In this document: positions 46,821 to 58,600 of the stretch, piece by piece
How the letters are laid out: the number at the start of each line of letters is the position of its first letter
How positions within the stretch are numbered: position 1 is the stretch's first letter
Source: Chaetomium olivaceum
Taxonomy: Eukaryota > Ascomycota > Sordariomycetes > Sordariales > Chaetomiaceae
Assembly (NCBI GenBank): GCA_039881045.1
Contig: JAYWVB010000009.1
Coordinates: 682,001 to 746,000, forward strand
Reading direction: 5' to 3'
DNA: 64,000 nucleotides
Position numbers and translations under genes: made by a program
Notes under the pieces: generated by a model
The model's input: the letters and a program-made list of their open reading frames with translations, nothing else
The model's database searches: none
What the model was told of the DNA's origin: nothing

Positions 46821-48038
46821 ATGGGTCTAGTCGACTACTCCGACTCGGAATCCGAAACCGAAACCGAAACCGTACAGCAGAAGCCAAATCCCACCGCCGC
46901 AGCAACCTCGAAGAAACCGTTCCAGAAGCTCCTCGATCGGTCGTCCGGCCCTGGCAAGATTGTCGTAAACCTCTCGGCCGCGGGTGCAACCCCTGACGCC
47001 AACGCCGAGGATGAACAACCACCAGCGAAGCGCGTAAAGACTGCCGGCAGCAGCAGGTTCAGCGGTCTCGGTTCATTCTTGCCACCGCCTAAAAGGGCGG
47101 CGGCATCAGCAGCAACGCCAGCGGGATCGGCAGCACTGGGGAGGAAATCCGGCACCGCGCCCGCTCCCGGTGTACATCTCCGTACCGGAGCTGAACCGGC
47201 ATTTGCTAGAGGAGGCGGCGATGATGCGTCAACAGATATTGACGGCGACTTTGCTTCTGGTTCCAACTCCCGCGCCGGCCCCTCGATACCTGAAGGGCAG
47301 AAGCCAGAGGAGGAAGTGAAGTTAGTGGGTAAACCGCTCATGTTCAAGCCCCTTTCGGTGGCTAGGAAGAAGGCACCGGTGAAGAACAAGAAAAAGGACA
47401 CGGCACCCCAGGGAGCCAGCCTGTCTTCAGCCGCAACACCCCCCCAGAACCAGCCATCGACGACAATATCACCTGCAGCCTCGAGTGCAGCACGTCCGCC
47501 CAAAAAGAAAGTCTCCCTCTTTTCCATGGGCGACGACGAGGCCACTCCAACTCCAAACCCTACCACCGCAGCAACAGGCAGCTACGAACCGCTCTTCCCC
47601 CCCGCCCCAGAATCGACCCTCCCCGACGAAGAAAGCGACGTCACCTCCGCCTACCCAAGCTACGAGCCCCAAGAACCCACGACTCAACAATACCAACAAC
47701 AGCAACATCACCAAAACCTAACCTCACTGGCCGACGGCCTCTCGCGCGCGGCACGACGCGAACTCTTCGGGCGCTCCGACTCATCCAACTCACCCTCCCT
47801 CCCCGCCAACGCCAAGGTGATATCCTTCGACATGGAGCGGGAGTACGCGCACAACGAGGCGCTGCGGGCGTCGGGCGCCGCGCAGCCGGCCTACAATCCC
47901 GTGCGGTCGATTGCGCCGGGCAAGCATAGCCTGCGGCAGGTGGTCAACATGGCGCAGAGCAACCAGGAGGCGCTGGAGGAGAGTTTTGCGCGGGCGAAGA
48001 ACAGCCAGAAGGACGCGGCAGGGCGGTATGGGTGGTAG
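46821..48038 (+). CDS. PRCC-family protein (proline-rich, mitotic checkpoint/splicing associated)
   Basis: Intact 405-residue frame. The start MGLVDYSDSESE matches the family's acidic N-terminal peptide. Low-complexity regions follow: FLPPPKR, KKKVSLFSMGDDE, and a Gln stretch QQYQQQQHHQ. The C-terminal 90 residues hold the PRCC signature: a helical region (DGLSRAARRELFGR), then VISFDMEREYAHNEALRASG, and the family-typical HSLRQVVNMAQSNQEALEESFARAKNSQKDAAGRYGW end. Animal PRCC is linked to splicing factors and the checkpoint protein MAD2B; the fungal role is inferred only. A single long exon with no frame breaks, C-rich at 47530-47810 and G-rich after 47830. It is followed 390 bases later by CDC23 in the same direction. 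Confidence 0.88.
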   Translation: MGLVDYSDSESETETETVQQKPNPTAAATSKKPFQKLLDRSSGPGKIVVNLSAAGATPDANAEDEQPPAKRVKTAGSSRFSGLGSFLPPPKRAAASAATPAGSAALGRKSGTAPAPGVHLRTGAEPAFARGGGDDASTDIDGDFASGSNSRAGPSIPEGQKPEEEVKLVGKPLMFKPLSVARKKAPVKNKKKDTAPQGASLSSAATPPQNQPSTTISPAASSAARPPKKKVSLFSMGDDEATPTPNPTTAATGSYEPLFPPAPESTLPDEESDVTSAYPSYEPQEPTTQQYQQQQHHQNLTSLADGLSRAARRELFGRSDSSNSPSLPANAKVISFDMEREYAHNEALRASGAAQPAYNPVRSIAPGKHSLRQVVNMAQSNQEALEESFARAKNSQKDAAGRYGW

Positions 48039-48428
48039 GGGGGTGTGTTTTATTTTATTTTTGGATCGGGAGGGTGTCCCTAGATGGCGCTTGTTCGGTC
48101 TGGCTCAGATACCCGTTGATAGACTTCGTTACAGCTAGCTACCTTTAAATTGAGCTAATTGAACGAACATCTTGCATGTAGCTACAGGTCGAATAGCAGT
48201 TTGTTCGTCAAATAACTGTAACTGGTTCCCGCTCTGTACCGTAACTCGTCAAAAGCGTCGGGCGTTGGTTGGTAGTCTGTATGTAACATCGGTTGGCAAG
48301 CTGTAATTCGTCGCCCTGGACACCCTGGTTCAATGTCAATACAGATTACAGAGGCTACCAGCAACATCACGACCGTGATACCTCATCTCATCCCTCGCTA
48401 ATCCATCCACATCTTCCTCAATCTCACC
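48039..48428. other. PRCC 3' flank / CDC23 promoter
   Basis: 390 bases between two genes in tandem. It must hold the PRCC poly(A) site and the CDC23 promoter. No further signal recognised. Confidence 0.55.
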
Positions 48429-50656
48429 ATGACACTTTCGGATGCCCAAAATAACCAGCTTCGACTCTCGCTCCAGCAAGCAGTGGTAGCCTGCTCCGAA
48501 CGATGTTTATACCACTCTACCAAATGGCGAGTGACGTGCCCCTCAGCTTTTCCCCTTCACAGTGACTAACCCGATACTACAAACAGGATGGCGGCACTGC
48601 TCAGTGCGCTTCCAGAAGACGGTGTCAGTGACGATGTAACATCTGTTGCGCGCGTTTTCAACCCGCCGACACATCCCGCCCAGCTGCGCTTGGAGCAAAA
48701 CGAGGTCCCCAAGTATCTTCTGGCCAAATCCTTGTTCAACTGTCGCGAGTTCCAACGGTGTGCCGCCGTCTTCCTACCTCGGCAGGCCACCAACAATCTC
48801 GGAAGCAGTCGGCAAGACGCCGCCGCGTATGGAAGGATCAGTCGGAAGTCACTCTTTCTTGCCCTTTACGCACTCTTAATTGCCGGTGAGAAGCAGAAAA
48901 CGGAGCAACAGGCTCAAATCCTAGGGCCCAACGATAACGAGGCCACTGTGAATGAGCTGCTGCCAGACATACGACGCATCTTGCAAATGTCCTTGGATCA
49001 AACACACGAAGTGGCCGTCGAGAATGACTCCAGTCAGGGCTGGCTTGAATATTTGCAAGGCGCTTTCTGTTGAATTTCCCTCCGATCCTCCAGCATAAAC
49101 CCAAAAGCACCCCCAATCAACCACTAACTAGTACTCGTGCCAGGTACGGGGTTGTTCTGGCCAAGGATAGTAACAATGACCTCGCAGTAACATGGCTGCT
49201 GAAGAGTGTCACCCTTAATCCATGGAACTGGGGCGCCTGGCAGGAACTTAGCAGCCTTGTCCGTAGCGCACAGCATGTAAGCTACCAACACCCCTTGGTT
49301 CACGCTTTTTGTCAAGAATGGGAATAGTTGATTAGACCACCACGCACAGCTCAACCAGGTGCAGTCCCGTTTGAAGCCGAGCATTATGGCCTACATGTTC
49401 TCGGTGCATTGTCGTCTAGAGCTGCATCAGGCCAACCCGACTCTTGTGTCGGAAATCACTCAGTTGCAAACTGTATTCCCAGGTAGCCTGTTTCTCGAAA
49501 GCCAGCGCGCGCTCGCTTTCTACCAGATGAAAGGTCGGTACATACTGGCCCTCTCCCTTCACCCCTCTCGTCCCCATGGCCCGAGTACCACTCCCCACAA
49601 GTGACCGAGACACTTTTAGGCGTGTACCTTACCTTTATTAACCAAAGCACAGACCTGTACGAAGCCAACCTGCTTTTCACCAAAGTCCTCTCCCTCGACC
49701 CGCTCCACCTCGACTTCTCCGACAGCCACTCCAACCTCCTGCACACCCTCAACGCCCGCACCCAGCTCGCCTTCCTCGCCCAACTCGCCACCACCACCTC
49801 CCCCCACCGCCCCGAAACCCTCCTCGCCATCGGCAACCACCACTCCCTCTCCTCCCACCCCACCGCCGCCATCACCGCCTTCCGCCACGCCCTCACCCTC
49901 CACCGCAGCTACCCCCCGGCTTGGACCCTCCTCGGACGCGAGTACCTCAAAACCGCCAACCCGCACGCCGCCATCCAAGCCTACCTGCACGCTCTGCGCC
50001 ACGCACCGCACGACTACCGCGCGCTCTCCGGCCTCGGCAAGGCCTACGAGTCTCTATCCCCGTCCCAATCCCTGTCCCCGTCCCCGCCCCTCTCAAAAGC
50101 AAAACCAAAACCGGCTTTGTCGTTGCACTACCATCTCCGCGCCGCGGCCGTCCAGCCCGGGGACGCACAGTTGCTGCGGGCGGCGGGGGAGGGGTTGGTG
50201 CGGGCGGGGAGACGCGGGGAGGCGATCAGGGTCCTCAAAGGGGCGCTTGCGTGCAGCGCTTCCGGGGATGGCGCGGCGGCGGCGGCTGCCTCCGCGAGAC
50301 AGACGAGGGTGGAGGTGCTGTTTCGGCTGGGGGGGTTGTATGAGGAGGTGGGGGACCGGGGGGAGGCGAGGGCGTTTTTGGAGATGGGTTTGGATGAGGC
50401 TGGCGATGGGGTTGAGGGGGTGGAAGGTGACGGAGATGGCTGTGGGGCGGCGGCGGCGGAGGTGAGGGAGGGTGTGGATATGATGGTGGTGGCGGTGGAC
50501 AAGGCAAGGTTGATGTTGGCGCAGTGGGCTGTGGAGGACGGGGAGTATGCGAGAGCTCGCTATTTTGCGGGCCAGATTGAACGGGAGAGCGAGTTGGGGA
50601 GGGAAGCGCAGCATGTATTGAGCAGATGCGGGTCGGGTGAAGATTCGGGGGAGTAG
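48429..50656 (+). CDS. CDC23: CDC23/APC8, anaphase-promoting complex TPR subunit
   Basis: Structural TPR subunit of the APC/C ubiquitin ligase. Exons 48429-48526, 48587-49054, 49144-49276, 49350-49533 and 49653-50656 give 628 residues in phase. Introns 1 and 2 begin with GC (GCGAGT at 48527, GCAAGG at 49055) and end in AG with CTAAC-type branch points; GT donors nearby would break the frame or the conserved joins STKW and WLEYL-YGVVLAK. Introns 3 and 4 are GT-AG. The N-terminal APC8 domain includes LRLSLQQAVVACSERCLYHSTKW and HPAQLRLEQNEVPKYLLAKSLFNCREFQRCAAVF. TPRs follow (SLFLESQRALAFYQMKDLYEANLLFTKVL; PETLLAIGNHHSLSSHPTAAITAFRHAL; PPAWTLLGREYLKTANPHAAIQAYLHAL). The last exon switches from C-rich to G-rich codons near 50150 and encodes insert-like Ala/Gly-rich loops. 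Confidence 0.93.
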
Positions 50657-51173
50657 GTACCGCAAACGGGATTTGGTCGGGGAAGGGCAGTAGTCTCTCT
50701 TGAGGGTGATGGCAAATTAATCATCAAGGTAGTAAGTACTCTTCTTCAAACAGGTCGCATCACATAGAAGAGAGGGAGTAGGAAGCGCAGACAGTAAGAT
50801 GTGCATCATTCGATTATGATATTAGTGAGTTGTTCCGTTAGAAGTCTTATAACTAGAGGTAGGTTAGTAGGAAAAGCCTGAAATAAATCTTGCGTGGGAA
50901 ACCAAGTTTAAGAAACCCACTCTACTTCCAACCTCCAGTTGTGTTCAACAGATGGATGGGTGTACAAGATGAAGGAGCGGGTTGCGCGACGGTACAGAGT
51001 AGTTCACATTGATACCCAATCTTGATGACTTTGTTTTGAAATATTGTATTTAATATTGCGTATGACGCATCCCTCCCTTCTTTTCTTGGGTGAGGCTCGG
51101 GAAATATATGCTCAATAAAGATATACAGCGCTGAAACGGTCACAAACCAGGACCCCTTTCCCCTTAACCCAAA
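50657..51173. other. Convergent intergenic, 0.5 kb
   Basis: 3' flanks of CDC23 and the uncharacterised leftward gene. AT-rich with several AATAAA-like motifs (for example near 50880 and 51112), plausible poly(A) signals. Confidence 0.6.
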
Positions 51174-53247
51174 TCAACACGTCCCAACACCCGCCGTCCT
51201 ACCCTTCCCAAACATTAGGAACCCCCACTCGCCCCTCGTGATGGGCGAGATATCGTCATACCCGTTCGGCGTCATCGGCCCGACTCTATCGTCTCCTTGT
51301 GGCTGCACCTGCAGGTGGCTGCCACTCTCACGACCGCCATCACCACCGGCTGCCCCGCCGTGCAGCATCAGCTCATCAATTGACATGCTACCATTGGCAC
51401 CGCCGTTACTGGCCGACCAGTGGGCGTTGGCAAACGACTTGATGGCGCTGTGTGGCCGCGCCGTCAGCTCTTCCTCTTCCTCATCCTCGTCCTCTTCTTG
51501 CACTGGCTCGATGGCCGGTTCTGTTGTTGTTTGGGCCTGCGGTTTTACGGCGGTTGGCTTTAAAAGCTCTTTCTTGCCGGGCTTGTCGAATGTCGTCTGC
51601 AGCTTCAGGGCGAGCGATCGCCCCGGAGGTGCCGGGCGGAGCTTGGGGGTTGTGCGGAGCATTTCGGAAAGGGTGGGCTCCTCTGGCTGGTGCCAGGGCC
51701 TGTTCCGGTAGGTTGCCGATGTTGGTGGCGGGGGGGCGGCGAGGAGGGAGGGGGAAGGATCTCGACTACTGCCGGAGTATCTTCGGCGGGGTGGGAGCGT
51801 AGCGGGTGAATTTCGATTGTTGTTGATGAGGGCGTGTTGTTTTGTTGTTGTTCGATCTCGCGATACCAGGCTTCGATTTCGTCGAGCTCAGATTGGTCTT
51901 CTGGGCGGTCGCCCGAGAGGAGAATTTCCTTGTCGAGGGCAATAGCTAGATCAGCGATCTGAGTCTGGATCTCCGGCTCGCGGTGTTGCGGCGGCGGCGT
52001 GGTCTCGGTATGTCGGCTGCGTCGCACTGACATTCTCGTCCCCGTTGCCATCGGTTGCTCCGTAACGACCGAGATCCGTTTCCTCTCCGGCAACGGCCAG
52101 CCCGACGTGGGGTCGACATCGTTCTCCACGCCACTCTCCCTCTCGATGCCCCCGTAGGCCCGCTCGTACATGCGACAAACGTCGGCCAAGGCAGCGTCGT
52201 TAAGGGGATCGAGCCATCGGTAGGCACCCAGTAGAGTGCTCTTGCGCAGTGCGCGACGCCCGTTGGCGAGGAACAGACGGCGCAACTCATCGACAGCATC
52301 CTCGAGCCGGGCAGTGGCCCTTGTGCGGGCGTAGGCTTGCAAAGCCGTGCGGAAGGTGTACAGATGGTCTAGTGACAAGAGTGTGAGGCGTTCTGATGTA
52401 AAGAGCGTCTTGTTTTGGGCGGTTGACTTTAAGATTAGGTCGGCTGGCAGGCCGAGCGCGGAAGGGGAGACGGCTTGAGGGAGCCAGCTGGGACTGTCAA
52501 GGTGTGTTAGTGTTGTGTCGTATCCCACGGCACCCTGGGCACATACTCTAATTTGAACTTCTTCGCCGCCTTCTCGAGTGCTTGAGTGAGACCCTTTTCC
52601 TCGCGTGGGCTCAAGAGGTGAGCATAAACAAGCTTCAAGCCGAATTGTGTCGAGTTCTGCGCTCCCAACCGGGAGGCGGCGCCGTTCCCGTCTACCCCCG
52701 ATAACGACGACATGACGGTGAAGGGGGTGGCCGGGGTTACGGGGACGCTTCCGTATGCCGTCGGACTACCCGGCCATCGTATCCTACGGCTGAAGGTCGA
52801 GTCGGATGTCGATGCTGAAGAGGCTGTGGAGGCCGAGAACGCGGACGCCTCACTGAAAGCGGGTGAAGCAGTTACATTGCGAAGCTGGTCCAGGTGAACG
52901 TGGACTATCCTCTCCCGTATTTGTTCTTCCTTCGAGTTGCTTGGCCGGACGAGCTGCTTGAGGGCTTCGATCCTCGAAGTCGGAAAGGTTGACCTGGATA
53001 GCGTGCTGCCAGCCGACACCAGACGCGGGCTAGGGGTGAATGTCGGAGAAGAGATGGGCGATGTGGGTATTTGATAGTCCCGGCGGACAACCAAGAGGGT
53101 GATGTGGGCCGCTTTCCTTCCTAGGCGTTTAGAGGCATACTCGAGTGCCTCGTTGACGTGGTTGGGCAGGTGATGGGCGTCGGCGATGGAAGGGCCAGCT
53201 TCGAGGGGCGAGGAGATACGACCCCTGATGCACGGAGAGAACGACAT
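51174..53247 (-). CDS. Conserved uncharacterised fungal protein
   Basis: Exons 53247-52547 and 52493-51174. Intron 52546-52494 (GTATGT, CACTAACAC branch, TTGACAG; 53 nt) joins FKL to DPSWLPQAV in phase. The N-terminal half is an alpha/beta-like region (PNHVNEALEYASKRLGRKAAHITLLVVRRDYQIP, about residues 29-60) interrupted by a Ser-rich loop. After the intron comes a helical part (FTSERLTLLSLDHLYTFRTALQAYARTRATARLEDAVDELRRLFL). The tail is disordered and ends with an acidic EEDEDEEEEE run. I know this arrangement as a recurrent fungal domain of unknown function (possibly the one catalogued DUF7582, not certain). One base seems missing in the seven-C (coding strand) run near 51730; restoring it gives 673 residues. 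No catalytic motif seen. Confidence 0.75.
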
Positions 53248-55623
53248 GGTGCCGACTTTGCTGTTGGATGCCCGACTCAGGGGAAAGGAGTGATAGACCT
53301 AAAGAGAGTGGCCGGTTGGTGCTCTAAGTGTTAGGTAGGTAGCCGAGACCACTTTCCAGGGGGACAGTAGCCAAGATATGGTCTGTGGTAAGGCTGACCC
53401 AGTTGGTTGGTGAGGATGGCGGTGGCTGACCGTCGTCTTCCAACCTCAAACGGAATCCTTCAAGATGCAAAACGAGACAGACATGCAGGTTATAAAAGAA
53501 GGTTCCTGCGCATCTGGCATCTCGCGTCCAAGGCCTTGTTTCAAGACCCGATCGGGAAACGCAAACAATGTTTCCAAACAAAGAACGAAACAACGGGCAC
53601 CCGGAATGAAAGGGGTATGGTGACGACAGGGACGGGGGACTGGGATTGGGGTTGGGACTGATAAAAAAAGAATGGGCGGCTAACACTACCAGGCGAGCGA
53701 TGAGATACACACAGTACAGAATAAGTGCAAAGAAGAGATGAAACAAGCAACGACTTTACCACCTTACGGCAACCTAACTGTGCCCGCGTTTCAGGTCGTA
53801 GCACGAGCAGCTTCCCGCCATGACGGGTCGGTGCAAAATAATAAATAGCATCTCGTCACGACGGTAATCCCGCGTGGGTGCGTGATACGTGATGCGTGGT
53901 GGGTGCGGTGAGCACGCGGTGCCGTTGGCCATTGCCTCTCTGACGGACAACGAGGACGTCATGCACGTCGTGTGATTTGTGATGAGGTCTCGGGAAGGAA
54001 AGAAGCCACTGCAATAGCGTTGCAGCCAGCAGGGGTGAGGTCGGCAAAGCGAGGCCTGTGGGTGGGCGACCAGCCGACCGGCCCCGCCCCGCATGGGCCT
54101 GCTGCGTTGGAGTATGGATGGGCCTGAGGTTCAAGATGCAGTTTCGTCAAAGCCGTGTTTGGTTCAAGTTGCCAACGGCTGTTTCCATCAGAAGTTATTT
54201 ATGAAACCGAATCTTTTCCCTCTTTCTGCGTTTACAACAACAAAACAATTGTATACCCCGGTCACAATCCAACTTCCCTCACCCGACAATGACCCCAAAA
54301 ATACAGCAGAAACGTAGAAAAACATCAAAACATCTCACCCAACCCCCAACCTGCCAAAAGACCACACCTCTTCCATCCAACAAATCAAAGAACAATTGAT
54401 GAAGAAAAAAGGAAGCGAAGGAAGCAGCCTCGGCGGCTAACCCCATGCTTCTGGGCCAGAACCATTGCAGGGCCCCACTCGCCCTCAACCTCTCATCTCA
54501 TGCGGGGTAGCGGAGCACAGGCCAATTCGGGACTTTTTAGCGTGATTCGACCAGGTATAAGCTTCCAGTCCCAGCATTCTTCTCTCGGATCTCTCCAGCT
54601 AGCCAATCCAGGCCGGGCGTCTAATAAACTGGGGCACCAACCCACTGAGCAAGGTTCTTTAAGCTGTCGGGAACCAACGACATTCGCAACAGAAGAGGCA
54701 CAGCTATTTTGAGAATGCAAGTCCCAACGCCTCTTGATATGTGATTGGCCGTTCTGAATCTGATAGTTTTTGTGTATGCAAAGCCTCTGAACTTTCAAGG
54801 CAAGGCGGGCAGTTAACTAATCGTCAGAGGCAGCCTTTCTCTCCGGAAGCCACACCCGGCCTCGTGGTAACCTCTTTCGGGCGTGGGCGTTTTGCACTAG
54901 AGACAAAAGTTTCCAGTATCCCGAGCCTTGTCAACGTCTAGTTTTAGCATTGCCCTTTACCTTCGAAGTACTTCGTGCACAATCACAATGTCCCGGCAGA
55001 ACCAAGTATAGTCAAGCCTCGTCGTCAAAGTCCCAGCTGGAAAGAGCAACAATGTTCTGGTTGACCCGTGATGTGAAGTTGTTGTTGAGACCCTCTCTAT
55101 TAAACCGACTCCCTGGAGAAAAAAGAAACTCAGCCCAGGCCCACGAGAGCTGGAAACCGAAGCAGAAAAATCCCCAAAAACCTGCAATAAAAAAAACCAA
55201 TGTCCCACCCCAGCCACGCCTGTCATGCATAGCAGCCGGTCCTCTATGGAGACCCCCCCAAACAAGTGCAATGTGCAATCTAATAAAAACAATACAGTGA
55301 CCGCCCGACCCCGACCAGACCAGACCAGGCCGGTCCCCAACCCGTTCCTCTATCCGTCCCAAAATCCCCGCGCCGTCCGTGTTGGTAGTTTTGGGAAATG
55401 CAGATCGTGAATGCTCGATGTCCCTTGATTTTCCGCCCTGACGCCGCCGCTGATCCATGGGCAAATGACACCTTCCGTTTCGTCGTTTCGTGCTATTATC
55501 GTCGCACCCAATGCATCATCCCGTGAAATTGCTTCCCCTGCTTGACGGGGGGAGCATCTGCTGGGCCCTGGCTATGGCCGTAGTCGTAATTTCGTCGTGT
55601 CATGATGCCTGCCGTCTCCTTCT
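53248..55623. other. Gene-free stretch, 2.4 kb
   Basis: Promoter of the uncharacterised gene at the left and 3' flank of the deubiquitinase gene at the right. Scattered A-rich runs (about 54290-54420, 55110-55200). Open frames here have no conserved sequence. Confidence 0.55.
54964..54975. repeat. 12-bp perfect palindrome
   Basis: CGAAGTACTTCG is its own reverse complement and carries the same half-sites, in opposite arrangement, as the 16-bp palindrome at 30172-30187. Confidence 0.75.
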
Positions 55624-58600
55624 CTACTCCTCTCCACCCCGCAGTTCGTCCGTGACGGCGTCTTCAAATCCGTCGATCTGCCCGGAGCCCACGGATGAAT
55701 TTGCCCAGTCTGCAGAGACCCGGTATCAGCCGGCCGTGTGGCTTGATCCGACGCTTGACTCGTCGCTATAATACATACCCGAACCGTCCTCCTCTAACTC
55801 GTCCACTACCATGAGCGTAGTCAGTCCATCCTGGACTTCTATCCATGTGTTAGTCCTGCCGTGCGCGAGAATGTGAGCAGGTATGAAGTGACCACTTACC
55901 ATGGTTGAGCTGCACGAATCCCGGAGCCTCGTTATCCTCCCCTGGCTCCTTCAGATTGAAGTACCTGCTGCACTGCTTGATCACTCTCTGCAAGCCCCCA
56001 ATCGCGCGCTCCGTCACCTCCGCATTGCGGATCACGTAATTTTCCCGAAGATAATACAGACACCTCACCCCGAGGGCTCTCGCCGTTAGTCGCATTTTCT
56101 CGGTCAATTCCCGCGCCTCCTCGGTGTCCTCACTGCCGGAAGGCCGGAAAGTGCGGTACCGAAAGATCTTCTCGTGCAAGAAAGTCTCGGTTCCATCAAT
56201 GACTGACGTGTCAAAGTAGCCCAGCAAGCCGGGCGCCCAGTCAGGCACATTGTCGAGGCCAGCCATGACGACCTGGTGTGCCGTTTCCCCCGTCCTCTCT
56301 CGTGGGCCGTCAAACGTCTCCCGCATGAAGTCCAAAAACGCCTTGCCCTCAGCATTCTGTAATGACATGCACTGGTGGGAAGTGTGCTTGACCAGGTTGT
56401 TGACCATGCTCGTGTCACTTGCGGAGCGGCAGAACGCCGTCCCGGCCACACGCAGATACGGTGAGACGGCATGACCTATCTGCCCAGTGATCCGAAAGAC
56501 GAGCGTGTGGAAGATGCTATTTTCCATTGCCTCACTTTCCTTCATCAGGGTCGTGATGATTGAGTGGGTCGCCGCTGGGTTTTGGGCAATCGAAATAAGC
56601 CTGTCCGTAAAGATATTGACCGGGATCGTGCGAGGACCCGACCGATGGAGAATCTCGGCTTCTTCTACGGTAACGTCGAATGGCTGGTCCGGATCCGTCC
56701 CGAACCTCACCCGCTCCCTGGCGCTTGCTGCACCTGTAGGGTGGCCATCGACCGTACACGGGAACCGGACGTTCGAAAGTAGGAAGTCGAGGAGGGCGAT
56801 AATCGTTTCGTAGGACGGTGGTCGGTTGGGCGGTCTCCTAGCAACCACAGCAACCATTTTCGCGAACTGCGGCGGGAGAAACGGCTCGGCATGTGTGTCT
56901 GCCCACACGATCCATAGCAGCCACTTGAAGAAGTGGCGATGCCCCAAGAAAGCCGCCAGTTCGTAGCGGCCCATCTTGACAAAGGATAACATAAAATCGA
57001 AAACTTCATGCCACGAACGCAAGTTCATGTGAAAATTCTGCCACAGATGCTCGAGGTTTTCGATCACGCCCGCTATGACGGATTCCTGCGAGTCGAACTC
57101 GTCCGAATCCACTTCCTCATCATCGCCTATGGACGGGAGCCCGTATTGCATCGGGGCATGTGCCTTGATCGATTGGAGAATGTGGACCATGAAGTTGGCC
57201 GTCGCCTGGCGAACATCTTCATCCACGTTCCTCTGCATCAACATGCGGAGAGCAAAGATGAACCTGCTGAAGTAATCGTGCACTGCCATGCTGCAGCGAG
57301 GGCAGCTCTCACACATGGTCTGGATGGTGCCGAGAAGCGTGTAGAAGTCGGGAACATCCTTTGTCCGTGACGCAACCTGGTCCAGGTGGCTGAGAGCCAT
57401 AGAGATTGCCTGCGTCTCCAGAGAATGGTCCGGAGAGCACCCATTCGAATGCAGGTTCCTCACATTGGAGAGGACCAAGCATACAAACTGTATCTGAGAC
57501 GGGTCATACAGACAATGTCTCCGGAGCAACCAGGAGTTCTCCTCCTTAATGTACTCTTGGATGTCCTTAGGCATCTTCACAGCAAGAGGAACAGAACGCC
57601 CTTGGGGCTGTTGTTGCACCACCTGGTTCTTGGTCCGGGCTGATGACCTCTGGTAGAACAACATGTAGGCGCTATACTGCTTTTCAAAGATAGCATTGCT
57701 TGACTGGAATTGGGGCTGAAAATCTGGGCCCCCGAAGCATGAGTTTGCCATGGAGGCCGGATCCCACGGGGTGACTGTCTCGTCGTTAAATTCAACCCAA
57801 GTTTGGGTTTCGGTGTCTGTCGGGCGCTCCCGGATGTATGAATAATAATGACCTGATTCCGCCGTTCCGGTATGGACAAGGACGCCAACGAGCTCGAAGA
57901 TGTCTTCCGATTCGTCTTCGCCAGGATTGCTCAGATGATCGATGGTGTACGGCCGCATGTCGATCTTGTCAGGAAATGCAAAGTAATCGTTGATCTTGCT
58001 CCGCTGCATAGTGCGCAGGTTGAAGTCAAAGCGCTTTAGGTGGCAGATGAGATTGTCCGGGATATCCTTCAGACAGGCCCTATTTACGACGGTTAGTACC
58101 GATTCTATAGCATAAGACAACATTTCCACGGACCTCTTGACGGCATCGACATGGCGATCACAGGTAGAGCACTTGTACTTGTTGTCTGTGCTTGGTTAGC
58201 AACGAAATAGGGCACTTCTCCGTCACGTCAAACGTCACATACCGCCTTCCATAATTTCCCCATCGACGTAGGCCTGCAGGCTTTCTTGCAATGTGCTTTT
58301 CCCCTTGATGTCGCATTGGATCGCCGAGAAAGGCTCGAGCCGTTCCGAGACGTGTTCGCATTCCTGGGAGCGGACTTGTTGGACGAGTTGGCCGCCATAG
58401 AAGGAACGGAAGCGGTTCTTTTCGTCAGCCGTCAAAAACTGGCTTTCCCACCGGTCGAATAGCAAGTTGTAGAACTCGTCAACATCCATCTGGATGACGA
58501 CGTCAATCTGCGTGTCCTCGTATGTCTTGATGCTACCAACACATTCCTCGGGATTGATGAAAGGCCGGACACTTTCCTGCAGAAACGCGAATAACTTCTG

